16,805 bases of DNA from Xanthobacteraceae bacterium (lineage in GTDB: Bacteria > Pseudomonadota > Alphaproteobacteria > Rhizobiales > Xanthobacteraceae), in NCBI GenBank assembly GCA_030037185.1, contig JASHRR010001494.1, positions 1-16,805 on the forward strand, written 5' to 3'. The notes under the pieces were generated by a model. The model saw nothing but the letters and a program-made list of their open reading frames with translations. It did no database searches and was not told where the DNA came from. Shown here piece after piece: positions 1 to 6,026 of the stretch. The translations under genes and the position numbers were made by a program. Numbering within the stretch: position 1 is the first letter of the stretch; each line of letters starts with the position of its first letter.

Positions 1-391
1 CGTCGCCTGAAAAGCGCTCCCCAATGAAGGGCTGGTGCACCATTCCGAACACCGGTTGTCCCAGCCGGGTCAGGGCGATCAACGTACCCCATGCGGGCAT
101 GCCGGAGATAAAGGATTTGGTGCCGTCGATCGGGTCGAGCACCCACACGAATTCGGCGTCGCTGCGTTCGGCGCCGAATTCCTCGCCGATGATCCCATGG
201 GCCGGAAACTTGTCGCGGATCAGTGCGCGCATCGCCTGCTCGGCCGCGCGGTCGGCGGCGGTTACCGGGTCGAATGCGCCGCCGCCGCTTTTGTCCTCGA
301 CGCTGAGCGAGGTGCGAAAAAACGGTCTGATCGCATCCCCTGACGCGGTCGCAAGCTCACCCACGAAAGCTTCAAAATCCACCGCACTCAT
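1..391 (-). CDS. hisN: Histidinol-phosphatase / inositol monophosphatase family protein (N-terminal part, cut by window edge)
   Basis: Translating the minus strand from the ATG at 391 gives 130 residues with no stop before the window edge, so only the N-terminal half is present. The metal-binding motifs of the inositol monophosphatase superfamily are visible: GEEFG (residues 69-73) and LDPIDGTKSF (85-94), followed by ISGMPAWGTLIAL, which resembles HisN-type histidinol-phosphatases more than SuhB or CysQ. HisN removes phosphate from L-histidinol phosphate, the penultimate step of histidine synthesis, in the cytoplasm. The start is supported by a GGAGG ribosome-binding site 7 bases upstream (398-402). 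The leader is very short before it runs into a decayed IscB element at about 411, so the native promoter may have been displaced. The superfamily is certain. The HisN substrate is an inference, and a broader inositol-phosphatase role is possible because the C-terminal half is not visible. Confidence 0.85.
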   Translation of the reverse strand, partial: MSAVDFEAFVGELATASGDAIRPFFRTSLSVEDKSGGGAFDPVTAADRAAEQAMRALIRDKFPAHGIIGEEFGAERSDAEFVWVLDPIDGTKSFISGMPAWGTLIALTRLGQPVFGMVHQPFIGERFSGD

Positions 392-410
392 CCGAGCCTC
401 CGGCGCTTAA

Positions 411-432
411 GACCCCCGGGCTTCAGCCGGGG
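411..432. repeat. Right-end hairpin of a decayed IS200/IS605-like (IscB) element
   Basis: CCCCGG (414-419) pairs with CCGGGG (427-432) around a 7-base loop. A short GC-rich palindrome of this kind after a GAC triplet is typical of IS200/IS605-family right ends. It lies immediately downstream of the iscB remnant and about 20 bases upstream of the hisN start codon. The family assignment depends on the neighbouring iscB and omegaRNA; the hairpin alone would not be diagnostic. Confidence 0.5.
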
Positions 433-750
433 AGGGAGCGCGGGCCGCCAACAGCCATAACGGTCCGCGCATGGAGAAAGTCTGCAGGTCCTCCTTGACC
501 GGTGTTCCGCCAGGCAGCAGTTTGGCTGATCTGCCGTCCCTGGTGAGCGAGCTCGAACACAACAGAGGACTTCGCCGGCTTGTTGGTCTTGCCAGCCGGA
601 TCGACTTGGACAGGCGCCGTGGGGCTTCAAGCCAATCGTGAAGGAGCGGCGATGATCCACGCGGCGAGTGAGAAGGCGATCCCGCTTTTCGCGGCACGGC
701 ATCAGCGGTTTCTCGCGTTTGCCTAAAGCAAAGACTGCCAGTTCCGCTAC
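423..750 (-). pseudogene. iscB: iscB remnant: N-terminal fragment with at least one frameshift and loss of the nuclease core
   Basis: Reading the minus strand from about 750, one frame gives LAVFALGKREKPLMPC and then RSFTIGLK. This matches the N-terminal PLMP domain of IscB (typically a VFVLDK..KPLMPC start followed by a PFTIRL motif). Near 610 the similarity moves to another frame, which reads VDPAGKT, the place of the RuvC-I motif (usually IDPGSKT), and then SSVVFELAHQGRQI, the place of the usual VLFLAELAHRGQQI. The bridge-helix arginines that should follow are largely lost. The frame ends at a stop at 423-425 after about 110 codons in total, against roughly 400-500 in intact IscB. RuvC-II, HNH and RuvC-III are absent. 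IscB is the RNA-guided nuclease ancestor of Cas9, carried by IS200/IS605-type elements. This copy cannot encode an active nuclease. Confidence 0.72.
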
Positions 751-940
751 TCCGATGGGGTAAGGCCTCGTAACGCTCACCGGGCGGCCCTCGGGAATGT
801 TGCAGAGGAGCGTTTGGCCAAGCCCGGTTTCTTGCCCGGCCCGGGGTCTTTTGAGTCTTGCCTGAGCCCCGCGGTTGAGGGAAGGGCCCCGGGGCCGCTC
901 GTAGTCGCAAACCCGATAACCCAACGCCTAACAGAGGCTG
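751..940 (-). ncRNA. omegaRNA (HEARO RNA) of the decayed IscB element
   Basis: The minus strand directly upstream of the iscB fragment carries sequence blocks I associate with the HEARO/omegaRNA scaffold. In order they are GGGTTATCGGGTTTGCGACT, AGACTCAAAAGACCCCGGG, AACATTCCCGAGGG and GTGAGCGTTACGAGGCC, followed by CCCCATCGGAGTAGCGG leading into the iscB start. The position, immediately 5' of iscB on the same strand, is the canonical one. The recognition is from memory and was not checked with a covariance model. Unlike the protein gene, the RNA shows no obvious internal deletion. The 5' boundary, where the guide derived from flanking DNA would begin, is uncertain to about 20 bases, near 925-945. 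Confidence 0.68.
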
Positions 941-960
941 GGGCGAAACTCCCTTAGGCA

Positions 961-1190
961 GAGGGGTTACAGGTAAGCCGGTGCGCGCTTGTCACGGCGA
1001 TTTTGGATATCATTGCGGGCCGCTTCGACGTTAAAGCTGCGCTGGGACCGGGCGGGCGTTGGCTGGCCCGGCTCCCACTCTGCTCGGTCCGCCGCCCTTT
1101 TCTTCCCGGCTGGGGCGGAGGTTTAGCGGAGGGCAAGCCCGCGATGGGGGCCAAAAAAGAAACTTCGAGAATGGGTTAACAATCTCTGAT
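961..1190. other. Non-coding stretch between the omegaRNA and the small RNA genes
   Basis: No open reading frame here has a ribosome-binding site, a recognisable motif or convincing codon use. The minus-strand frame covering 954-1154 is proline- and arginine-rich and reads like out-of-frame GC-rich DNA. The left half may contain the left end of the IscB element and the original upstream region of hisN. Confidence 0.4.
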
Positions 1191-1231
1191 TTGCCTCTTG
1201 CATTTTATACGGCCAGATGACATGTATGTGC

Positions 1232-1320
1232 GGTGCGGTAGCGCGTCCTGCGTTACCGCCGCCCTCCTTGGGCGTTTCCTCCCTAGACTTGGGCCGCTGG
1301 GAAGCCAGCGGCCTTTTTTT
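1232..1320 (+). ncRNA. Small RNA copy 1, MmgR/suhB-like, with UUUCCUCCCU element and intrinsic terminator
   Basis: The segment has a 5' hairpin built on GCGGTA (about 1236-1241) and TACCGC (about 1255-1260), then a single-stranded pyrimidine-rich stretch containing TTTCCTCCCT (1275-1284), then AGACTTGGG and a perfect terminator. This layout and the TTTCCTCCCT core are what I recall of the alphaproteobacterial MmgR/suhB (alpha-r8) small RNA family. The core is complementary to Shine-Dalgarno sequences, which suggests translational repression of targets. A possible promoter is CTTGCA (1197-1202), an 18-base spacer and CATGTA (1221-1226), giving a start near 1232. The family name and the 5' end are inferences; the terminator and the repeat with copy 2 are seen directly. 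Confidence 0.6.
1292..1320 (+). terminator. Intrinsic terminator of small RNA copy 1
   Basis: GGCCGCTGG (1292-1300) and CCAGCGGCC (1305-1313) form a perfect 9-bp stem with a GAAG loop, followed directly by seven T (1314-1320). This is a textbook rho-independent terminator on the plus strand. Confidence 0.9.
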
Positions 1321-1404
1321 GCCAGCCGAACCGCACCATGGTCCTGCGGTCAGCGCATAACGGCTGCCCTGATTTTGGCGTATGAATTTTCGCGATGCCG
1401 TGCC

Positions 1405-1503
1405 ACCTTTACCGGGCGGCACCACTTGTTGCCGATGCCCCCTCTGTGGGCGTTTCCTCCCTTAGACTTGGGTCGCTGGCGCTGCCGGTGACCCTTTTCT
1501 TTA
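1405..1503 (+). ncRNA. Small RNA copy 2, diverged tandem paralogue of copy 1
   Basis: Positions 1447-1479 repeat 1269-1300 with one inserted T and one C-to-T change, including the TTTCCTCCCT core (1453-1462) and AGACTTGGG. The copy also has its own terminator. The 5' part differs from copy 1 but again offers a hairpin (GTGCC near 1400-1404 with GGCAC near 1418-1422). No clear promoter was found, so the 5' end is approximate. It might instead be made by read-through from copy 1, although the strong terminator at 1292-1320 argues against that. Confidence 0.52.
1470..1503 (+). terminator. Intrinsic terminator of small RNA copy 2
   Basis: Positions 1470-1494 fold into an 11-bp stem (two G-U pairs) with a 3-base loop, followed by TTTTCTTT. 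The left arm begins GGGTC and the right arm ends GACCC. Confidence 0.75.
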
Positions 1504-1567
1504 GTTAAGATACTGTCTGCCCTGCCGGGTGGTTATCGCGCCGGCCGGCGCTGATCAAATGTGGCGC

Positions 1568-2455
1568 CTATTCCGCAGCGGACCTGTAGGGGTGCAGTCC
1601 GTCGAGCGTAACGTCGTTAAGGCGGTCGGAGAGCGCCTCCAGGTCCCTTGCAACCTTGGCAAATGAGCTTGATCGCTCCAGGCGACGTTCGTCCATATAC
1701 AAGGCACGGTTGATCTCGAGCTGAATCGAATGAAGGCCGGCGGCGGGATTGCCATAGTGCTCAGTTATGAAACCGCCCGCATAAGGCTTGTTGCGGCTCA
1801 CTGAGTAGCCCCGTTCCCGCAAGGTCACCTCGATTGTGTCGGCAATGACGCTCAAGCAGCTGGTGCCATAGCGGTCGCCAATCACGATGTCGGCACGAGG
1901 ACGCTCGTCCTTTGGACCGGCAGCCGATGGCATGGAATGGCAATCCACCAGCACGGCGGCCCCGAATTCACGATGGATTCGGGTCACGAGCTTGCGCAGT
2001 GCCCGGTGATAGGGTTTGTAGAGCCCCTCGATCCGGCGCAGCGCCTCGTCGACCGGAAGCCGCTGGTCGTAGATTTCCTGCGCGTCGCCTACAACGCGCG
2101 CCACCGTGCCTAATCCACCGGCCACCCGCATCGACCGCGTATTGGCAAACGATGGCAGCCGGCCGTCGAACATGCGCGGATCAAGCTCGTAGGGTTCGCG
2201 ATTAACATCGACAAAGCAGCGCGGGAAATGCGCCCGCATCAATGGGTTGCCCCGCGGGACGACCCCGACCAGCAATTGATCGACAAAACAGTCTTCCGAG
2301 CGCCGCAGGATCGCAAGATCGAGACTCGCGGTCGCCAGGAAGGCGCGCGGATAGACGCAACCGCTATGGGGCGAGTTGAAGGCCACGGGCCCGCGCCATT
2401 CGGCGGGCTCAAGGATTTCGAACGGTGGGTCGAGTTCGTCGGAGTGCACGTTCAT
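1568..2455 (-). CDS. N-formylglutamate amidohydrolase family protein
   Basis: The 295-residue product matches the N-formylglutamate amidohydrolase (FGase) family, which releases formate and glutamate from N-formylglutamate. Some members instead cleave other N-acyl or N-formyl amino acids. Visible family motifs are FNSPHSGCVYP (residues about 27-37), DVNREPYELDPRMF (about 83-96), VDCHSMPS, with the metal-binding Asp/His pair, and the C-terminal ITEHYGNP and IQLEINRALYM blocks. Length and motifs are complete, so it looks functional. It is a cytoplasmic enzyme with no signal peptide. It is transcribed divergently from cpdR across about 190 bp, an arrangement I recall from other Rhizobiales. No histidine-utilisation genes flank it, so a catabolic role cannot be inferred from context. 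Confidence 0.9.
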   Translation of the reverse strand: MNVHSDELDPPFEILEPAEWRGPVAFNSPHSGCVYPRAFLATASLDLAILRRSEDCFVDQLLVGVVPRGNPLMRAHFPRCFVDVNREPYELDPRMFDGRLPSFANTRSMRVAGGLGTVARVVGDAQEIYDQRLPVDEALRRIEGLYKPYHRALRKLVTRIHREFGAAVLVDCHSMPSAAGPKDERPRADIVIGDRYGTSCLSVIADTIEVTLRERGYSVSRNKPYAGGFITEHYGNPAAGLHSIQLEINRALYMDERRLERSSSFAKVARDLEALSDRLNDVTLDGLHPYRSAAE

Positions 2456-2647
2456 AGACTCAATCGGAGCGCAGCACCCTCGTTTCTAAGCCGGCTGTTG
2501 CCGGAATGCCATAAAGTTCTTCGGCAAGCCGCGAAGGTCGTCGCGATTCACGTGATATTTACCAAGAGTGCGGCTTATAAAAAGCTAGGAATTGGCGGGG
2601 AAGGGTCGGGCGCGACCCAATCCCATCATAACGTGCTGGCGAATCGC

Positions 2648-3010
2648 ATGGCGACCAAGATTCTTCTGGCCGAAGATGATACCGATATGCGGCGTTTTCT
2701 CGTCAAGGCGCTGCAGACGGCCGGTTACAATGTCATTTCCTTTGACAATGGATTATCGGCCTATCAACGATTGCGCGAAGAGCCCTTCGAACTGCTGCTT
2801 ACCGACATCGTGATGCCGGAGATGGACGGGATCGAGCTCGCGCGGCGGGCGGCGGAACTCGACCCGGACATCAAAATCATGTTCATCACCGGATTTGCCG
2901 CGGTGGCCCTCAATCCGGATTCCTCAGCGCCCAAGCAGGCCAAGGTACTCTCGAAGCCGTTCCACCTGCGCGACCTCGTCAGCGAGGTCGGCAAGATGCT
3001 GGCGGCGTAG
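2648..3010 (+). CDS. cpdR: CpdR-like single-domain response regulator
   Basis: This 120-residue protein is a stand-alone receiver domain. It has the acidic pair D10-D11, the phosphoacceptor D53 in LLLTDIVMPEMDG, T81 in MFITGFAA and K103 in LSKPFHLRDL. The TDIVMPEMDGIEL, MFITGFAAV and AKVLSKPFHLRDLV segments are near-identical to CpdR. In Caulobacter and rhizobia, unphosphorylated CpdR primes the ClpXP protease to degrade cell-cycle proteins such as PdeA, and phosphorylation through the CckA-ChpT relay switches it off. The frame stays open upstream to 2228, but the ATG at 2648 puts MATKILLAEDD at the normal receiver start, so the upstream part is not coding. The Shine-Dalgarno sequence is weak. 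A tRNA gene follows 74 bases downstream. Confidence 0.92.
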   Translation: MATKILLAEDDTDMRRFLVKALQTAGYNVISFDNGLSAYQRLREEPFELLLTDIVMPEMDGIELARRAAELDPDIKIMFITGFAAVALNPDSSAPKQAKVLSKPFHLRDLVSEVGKMLAA

Positions 3011-3084
3011 GGGGCTGGCACCGGTTCCCGCGACACGCTTGCCGTCACGGATGCAAGCCGATATAGGATTGACCCAATCAATCC

Positions 3085-3159
3085 GGGCGCGTAGCTCAGC
3101 GGTAGAGCACTACCTCGACACGGTAGGGGTCACAGGTTCAATCCCTGTCGCGCCCACCA
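3085..3159 (+). tRNA. tRNA-Val (anticodon GAC), CCA encoded
   Basis: A full cloverleaf is visible. The acceptor arms are GGGCGCG (3085-3091) and CGCGCCC (3149-3155). The D arm is GCTC/GAGC (3094-3108). The anticodon stem is CTACC (3110-3114) with GGTAG (3122-3126). The T arm is ACAGG/CCTGT with loop TTCAATC. CCA is at 3157-3159. The seven-base anticodon loop is TCGACAC, giving anticodon GAC (3117-3119) and valine identity. Position 33 is C rather than the near-universal U. All stems pair perfectly, so the gene is otherwise intact. Confidence 0.93.
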
Positions 3160-3289
3160 TCTCGTTCAGGGTTTCTCTTGGATCTCGGGCGCAATAGCCG
3201 GGCTATAGCGTCGCGATTGGCGGCGGATTTCGCTTAAGGTTTATCGTCCCCCAATGGGCCCGGGCGGCCGCCCTAGGGCTTCGTCGCAC

Positions 3290-4384
3290 ATGACCCGCAT
3301 CGTCATCGAAGAGGACCATTTCCTGAAGATCGTGCCGGTTGTGCTCGACCCCGCGATTGGCGAGGCGCATCGCGGCGCGGTGGCGGATTTTTTCGCCCAT
3401 GACGAGCCGGATTTTCTCGGCTGGTGTGGCCGGCTGCAGCAGCGGCTACCCGGTCTCTACCCGGCCCAAGTGACATTTGCCGCAGATGAGGCCGACCTTG
3501 CGGCGAAGGCGACCGATGCGGACGGCATCGTGGTCGAGAGCTACCGCGTCGATGATGCGATTCTGTCATCGGCCCCGCGGCTTGCCATCGTGCACAAGTT
3601 CGGCACCATCACCAGCAATATCGATCTTGAGGCCTGCGCGAGCCGGGGCATTGCGGTCGCCACCTTGCGCCGCATGGTGAACGTCGCGGTAGCCGAGCAG
3701 GCCTGTGCCCTGATGCTGGCGCTCGCCAAGCGCATCGGCGAATTCAACGGCGTGGTCGAGGAGGCGGCGCTGCGCAAGGCGGGCCTGCGGGTGCGGCCGC
3801 GACAACCGCGCTACATCGGCTACTCGAATTTCGCCGGCATCACCGGTCTCAACACGCTGCTTGGCGCAACGCTCGGGATCGTCGGCTTCGGCGAGGTCGG
3901 TCGCGAGGTGGCGCGACGCGCCCGTGCGTTCGAGATGCAAATCATCTATTACCAGCGCACCCAGCTCGCGGCGGCAGTTGAGCGCGAATTTGGCGTCCGC
4001 TACCTGCCGCTCGACGAGCTGATGATGCAGGCGGACTATGTGCTGGTGCAACTGCCGTCCAATGATAATACGCGCGGCCTGATCGGGCGCGAGGCGCTCA
4101 ACCGTATCAAGCCTGGAGCTTTTCTGATCGACGTCGCCCGACCGGAATTGATCGACCACGACGGCGTCGTCGAGGCGCTTCAATCGGGCCGCCTTGGAGG
4201 GCTCGCGCTCGATGTGCTCTACAGCGAGCCCGCCGATCCGGCGGAGCCGCTGCTGCGCTACCGCGACCGCAACGTGATTCTCATGCCGCACACCGCCGTC
4301 GGAGCGCGGGCCAATGCGCTGAATGATGTGGAAACGCTGTGCGTGAATCTGTGGCGGGCAATGACGCAAAGACGCAGGCCGTGA
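3290..4384 (+). CDS. D-isomer-specific 2-hydroxyacid dehydrogenase family protein
   Basis: The 364-residue product is an NAD(P)-dependent 2-hydroxyacid dehydrogenase of the D-isomer family (phosphoglycerate, glyoxylate and D-lactate dehydrogenase type). The Rossmann glycine motif is LGIVGFGEVG (residues about 195-204). The catalytic triad can be placed at R284 (DVARPELID), E313 (LYSEPADP) and H334 (MPHTAVG). The usual NxxRG block reads ARP here, so the glycine after the catalytic arginine is proline. About 20 residues around 165-187 (RPRQPRYIGYSNFAGITGL) form a longer than usual linker before the Rossmann fold. I chose the ATG at 3290, 11 bases after a TAGGG sequence, over the in-frame ATG at 3254, because the protein then starts MTRIVIEEDHF without a GC-rich extension. 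The substrate cannot be assigned. No linked pathway genes are present. Confidence 0.85.
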   Translation: MTRIVIEEDHFLKIVPVVLDPAIGEAHRGAVADFFAHDEPDFLGWCGRLQQRLPGLYPAQVTFAADEADLAAKATDADGIVVESYRVDDAILSSAPRLAIVHKFGTITSNIDLEACASRGIAVATLRRMVNVAVAEQACALMLALAKRIGEFNGVVEEAALRKAGLRVRPRQPRYIGYSNFAGITGLNTLLGATLGIVGFGEVGREVARRARAFEMQIIYYQRTQLAAAVEREFGVRYLPLDELMMQADYVLVQLPSNDNTRGLIGREALNRIKPGAFLIDVARPELIDHDGVVEALQSGRLGGLALDVLYSEPADPAEPLLRYRDRNVILMPHTAVGARANALNDVETLCVNLWRAMTQRRRP

Positions 4385-4860
4385 TTGCAGGCTCTCGCGC
4401 CGGGCGTCAACCGGCGATGCAGCCGCCAGGCTTTGGTCCCAGGGCATCGGCCTTTATGTCTTGCGTTGAGGCGGCGGAGCAGCATTCAACAATGATCGCT
4501 GAACGGCGGGGCGGGGACGCGGTCGCGGGTTGATCATGTTTGGCGGCCACCTCGGCCTTCATGCACCCTGCCGCGCGAATGATTGCGATCCTTTGACGTC
4601 GGCGCGGCGCCCAGAGCACGCTTTCTCGCCGCAGAGCGGCGACAGGCGGCGCCCATAGGCCGACGAGGCCGCCGCGGGCCTGCCTGGCCACTGATCATCC
4701 GCGCACGATCAGCGCCAACCGATGATCTGCCCGGCCGGACGGGTCAGGCGCCAGCTACCGCTTCGGCCGGTGCCGGTGCAATCCGGCAACCCTGGTGCCG
4801 TCGAATCAGCCTTGCCGGCGCTAACCGCCGCGGATCACGCTTCGCGCCGCGCTACACCGG
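4385..4860. other. Intergenic region between convergent genes, no supported gene
   Basis: About 476 bp separate the convergent dehydrogenase and aldolase genes. Open frames here (for example minus strand 4407-4691) lack a ribosome-binding site, a start context and any recognisable motif. Several GC-rich imperfect palindromes occur, but none has a T-tract that would make a clear terminator for either gene. Confidence 0.5.
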
Positions 4861-5886
4861 CTATGCGGCCTTGCGTTCAAGGTCGGACTTCCATTGCCCG
4901 CGTGTCGCAAGGCCGTTCATCCGCGCCCGGTGGGTGAAGGCGCGCTGCGCGGCAGCGACATTCTCGGGCCTGCCCGACCATGCCTTCTGTGGAGCGGCCT
5001 GGAGCGCGCGGCCGTAGGAGAAGGTGAGCTTCCACGGCAGGTTGCCGATGCGGTTCATGGCATCGAGATGGGCAGTCGCCTCCTCGTCCGATTGGCCGCC
5101 CGACAGGAACGCGATGCCTGGAACCGCTGCCGGAACGCACGCCTTGAGGAGCCGTACGGTTTTTTCCGCGACCTCCTCGACACCGGCCCGCTTCGGGCTC
5201 TTCTTTCCCGCAATCGCCATGTTGGGCTTGAGCACCATGGCCTCGAGGGCGACGCGATTGTAGTAGAGCTCCTGAAAGGTCTCCTTGAGCACCCACTGGG
5301 TCACCTCGTAACAGCGCTCGATGTCGTGAGCGCCGTCCATCAGAACCTCGGGCTCCACGATCGGCACGATTTCGGCGGCCTGGCATAGCGCTGCGTAGCG
5401 CGCCAGCGCATGGGCGTTGGCGTGGACGGCGGTATGGCTCGGAATGCCGGGCGCGATGTCGATCACGGCGCGCCATTTCGCGAAGCGGGCTCCCTGCTCG
5501 AGATATTTCGGTAACCTTTCGGTGAGCTTGTCGAGACCGACGGTGATGACCTCGTCGGGGCAGCCGGGCAACGGCTTGGTGCCCTCATCGACCTTGATGC
5601 CGGGGAGCGCGCCGGTCTGGGCGATCAATTTCACCAGCGGGGTGCCGTCGCGCGCCTTCTGCCAGATGGTTTCATCGTAGAGAATGACGCCCGAGATGCA
5701 GTCGCGCATGGCCTCCGTGGAGCGAAACAACAGCTCGCGGTAATCGCGCCGGTTGTCCTCGGTGTTCTCGACGCCGATCGCTTCGAAACGGCGCTTGATC
5801 GTGCCGGTGGATTCGTCGGCTGCCAGGAGGCCCTTGCCGGGCGCCACCAATGCGTTTGCGACCCTGTTCAATTCATCGATATTCAT
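4861..5886 (-). CDS. fda: Class I (Schiff-base) fructose-bisphosphate aldolase
   Basis: The 341-residue protein cleaves or condenses fructose 1,6-bisphosphate to and from dihydroxyacetone phosphate and glyceraldehyde 3-phosphate. It is the animal-like class I type. Seen directly are LLAADESTGTIKRRF (residues 20-34), KWRAVIDI with K137 (equivalent of rabbit K146), E178/E180 in IVEPEVLMDG, the Schiff-base lysine K220 in VLKPNMAIAGK, and FLSGGQSDEEAT (260-271). The length is normal for bacterial members. A GGAGG ribosome-binding site lies 6 bases before the ATG. It is the last gene of the tkt-gap-pgk-aldolase cluster, separated from pgk by 140 bp. That gap is long enough for its own promoter, although I see no convincing one. 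Cytoplasmic; used in glycolysis, gluconeogenesis or the Calvin cycle. Confidence 0.95.
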   Translation of the reverse strand: MNIDELNRVANALVAPGKGLLAADESTGTIKRRFEAIGVENTEDNRRDYRELLFRSTEAMRDCISGVILYDETIWQKARDGTPLVKLIAQTGALPGIKVDEGTKPLPGCPDEVITVGLDKLTERLPKYLEQGARFAKWRAVIDIAPGIPSHTAVHANAHALARYAALCQAAEIVPIVEPEVLMDGAHDIERCYEVTQWVLKETFQELYYNRVALEAMVLKPNMAIAGKKSPKRAGVEEVAEKTVRLLKACVPAAVPGIAFLSGGQSDEEATAHLDAMNRIGNLPWKLTFSYGRALQAAPQKAWSGRPENVAAAQRAFTHRARMNGLATRGQWKSDLERKAA

Positions 5887-6026
5887 TGGATTCCTCCGTC
5901 CTAACTGGGCGGCGCCCTAACGCCTTTGAGACGCTGTCATCGCCCGCTTGACCGAGCGATCGAGCCACCGCCGACCGGTGGACCGGGCAATGACACCGGT
6001 GGGCCTGTCAATCTCATCGAAAGCAC

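Noticed and set aside
388..924. A 178-residue minus-strand open frame as an intact gene
   Set aside because: It spans the omegaRNA segment and the iscB fragment; recognisable IscB residues change frame near 610, so it is a pseudogene plus RNA and not one protein.
954..1154. Small minus-strand protein of 66 residues
   Set aside because: Low-complexity P/R/S-rich, no ribosome-binding site and no motif; typical of chance frames at this GC content.
2228..2647. In-frame extension that would lengthen CpdR to 260 residues
   Set aside because: The added part overlaps the FGase start on the other strand, has no domain, and CpdR proteins begin at the receiver domain; MATKILLAEDD at 2648 is the natural start.
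4407..4691. Minus-strand 94-residue protein after the aldolase
   Set aside because: Composition is A/R/G-rich without motif or ribosome-binding site, and it overlaps nothing conserved.
4780..4815. Riboswitch-like palindromes after the aldolase gene
   Set aside because: The GGTGCCGG/CCGGCA repeats pair in several alternative ways and match no riboswitch core I know; the position is downstream of genes on both strands.
5924..6010. Terminator between pgk and the aldolase gene
   Set aside because: CCACCG/CGGTGG can form a 6-bp stem, but no T-run follows on the minus strand, so transcription probably continues.
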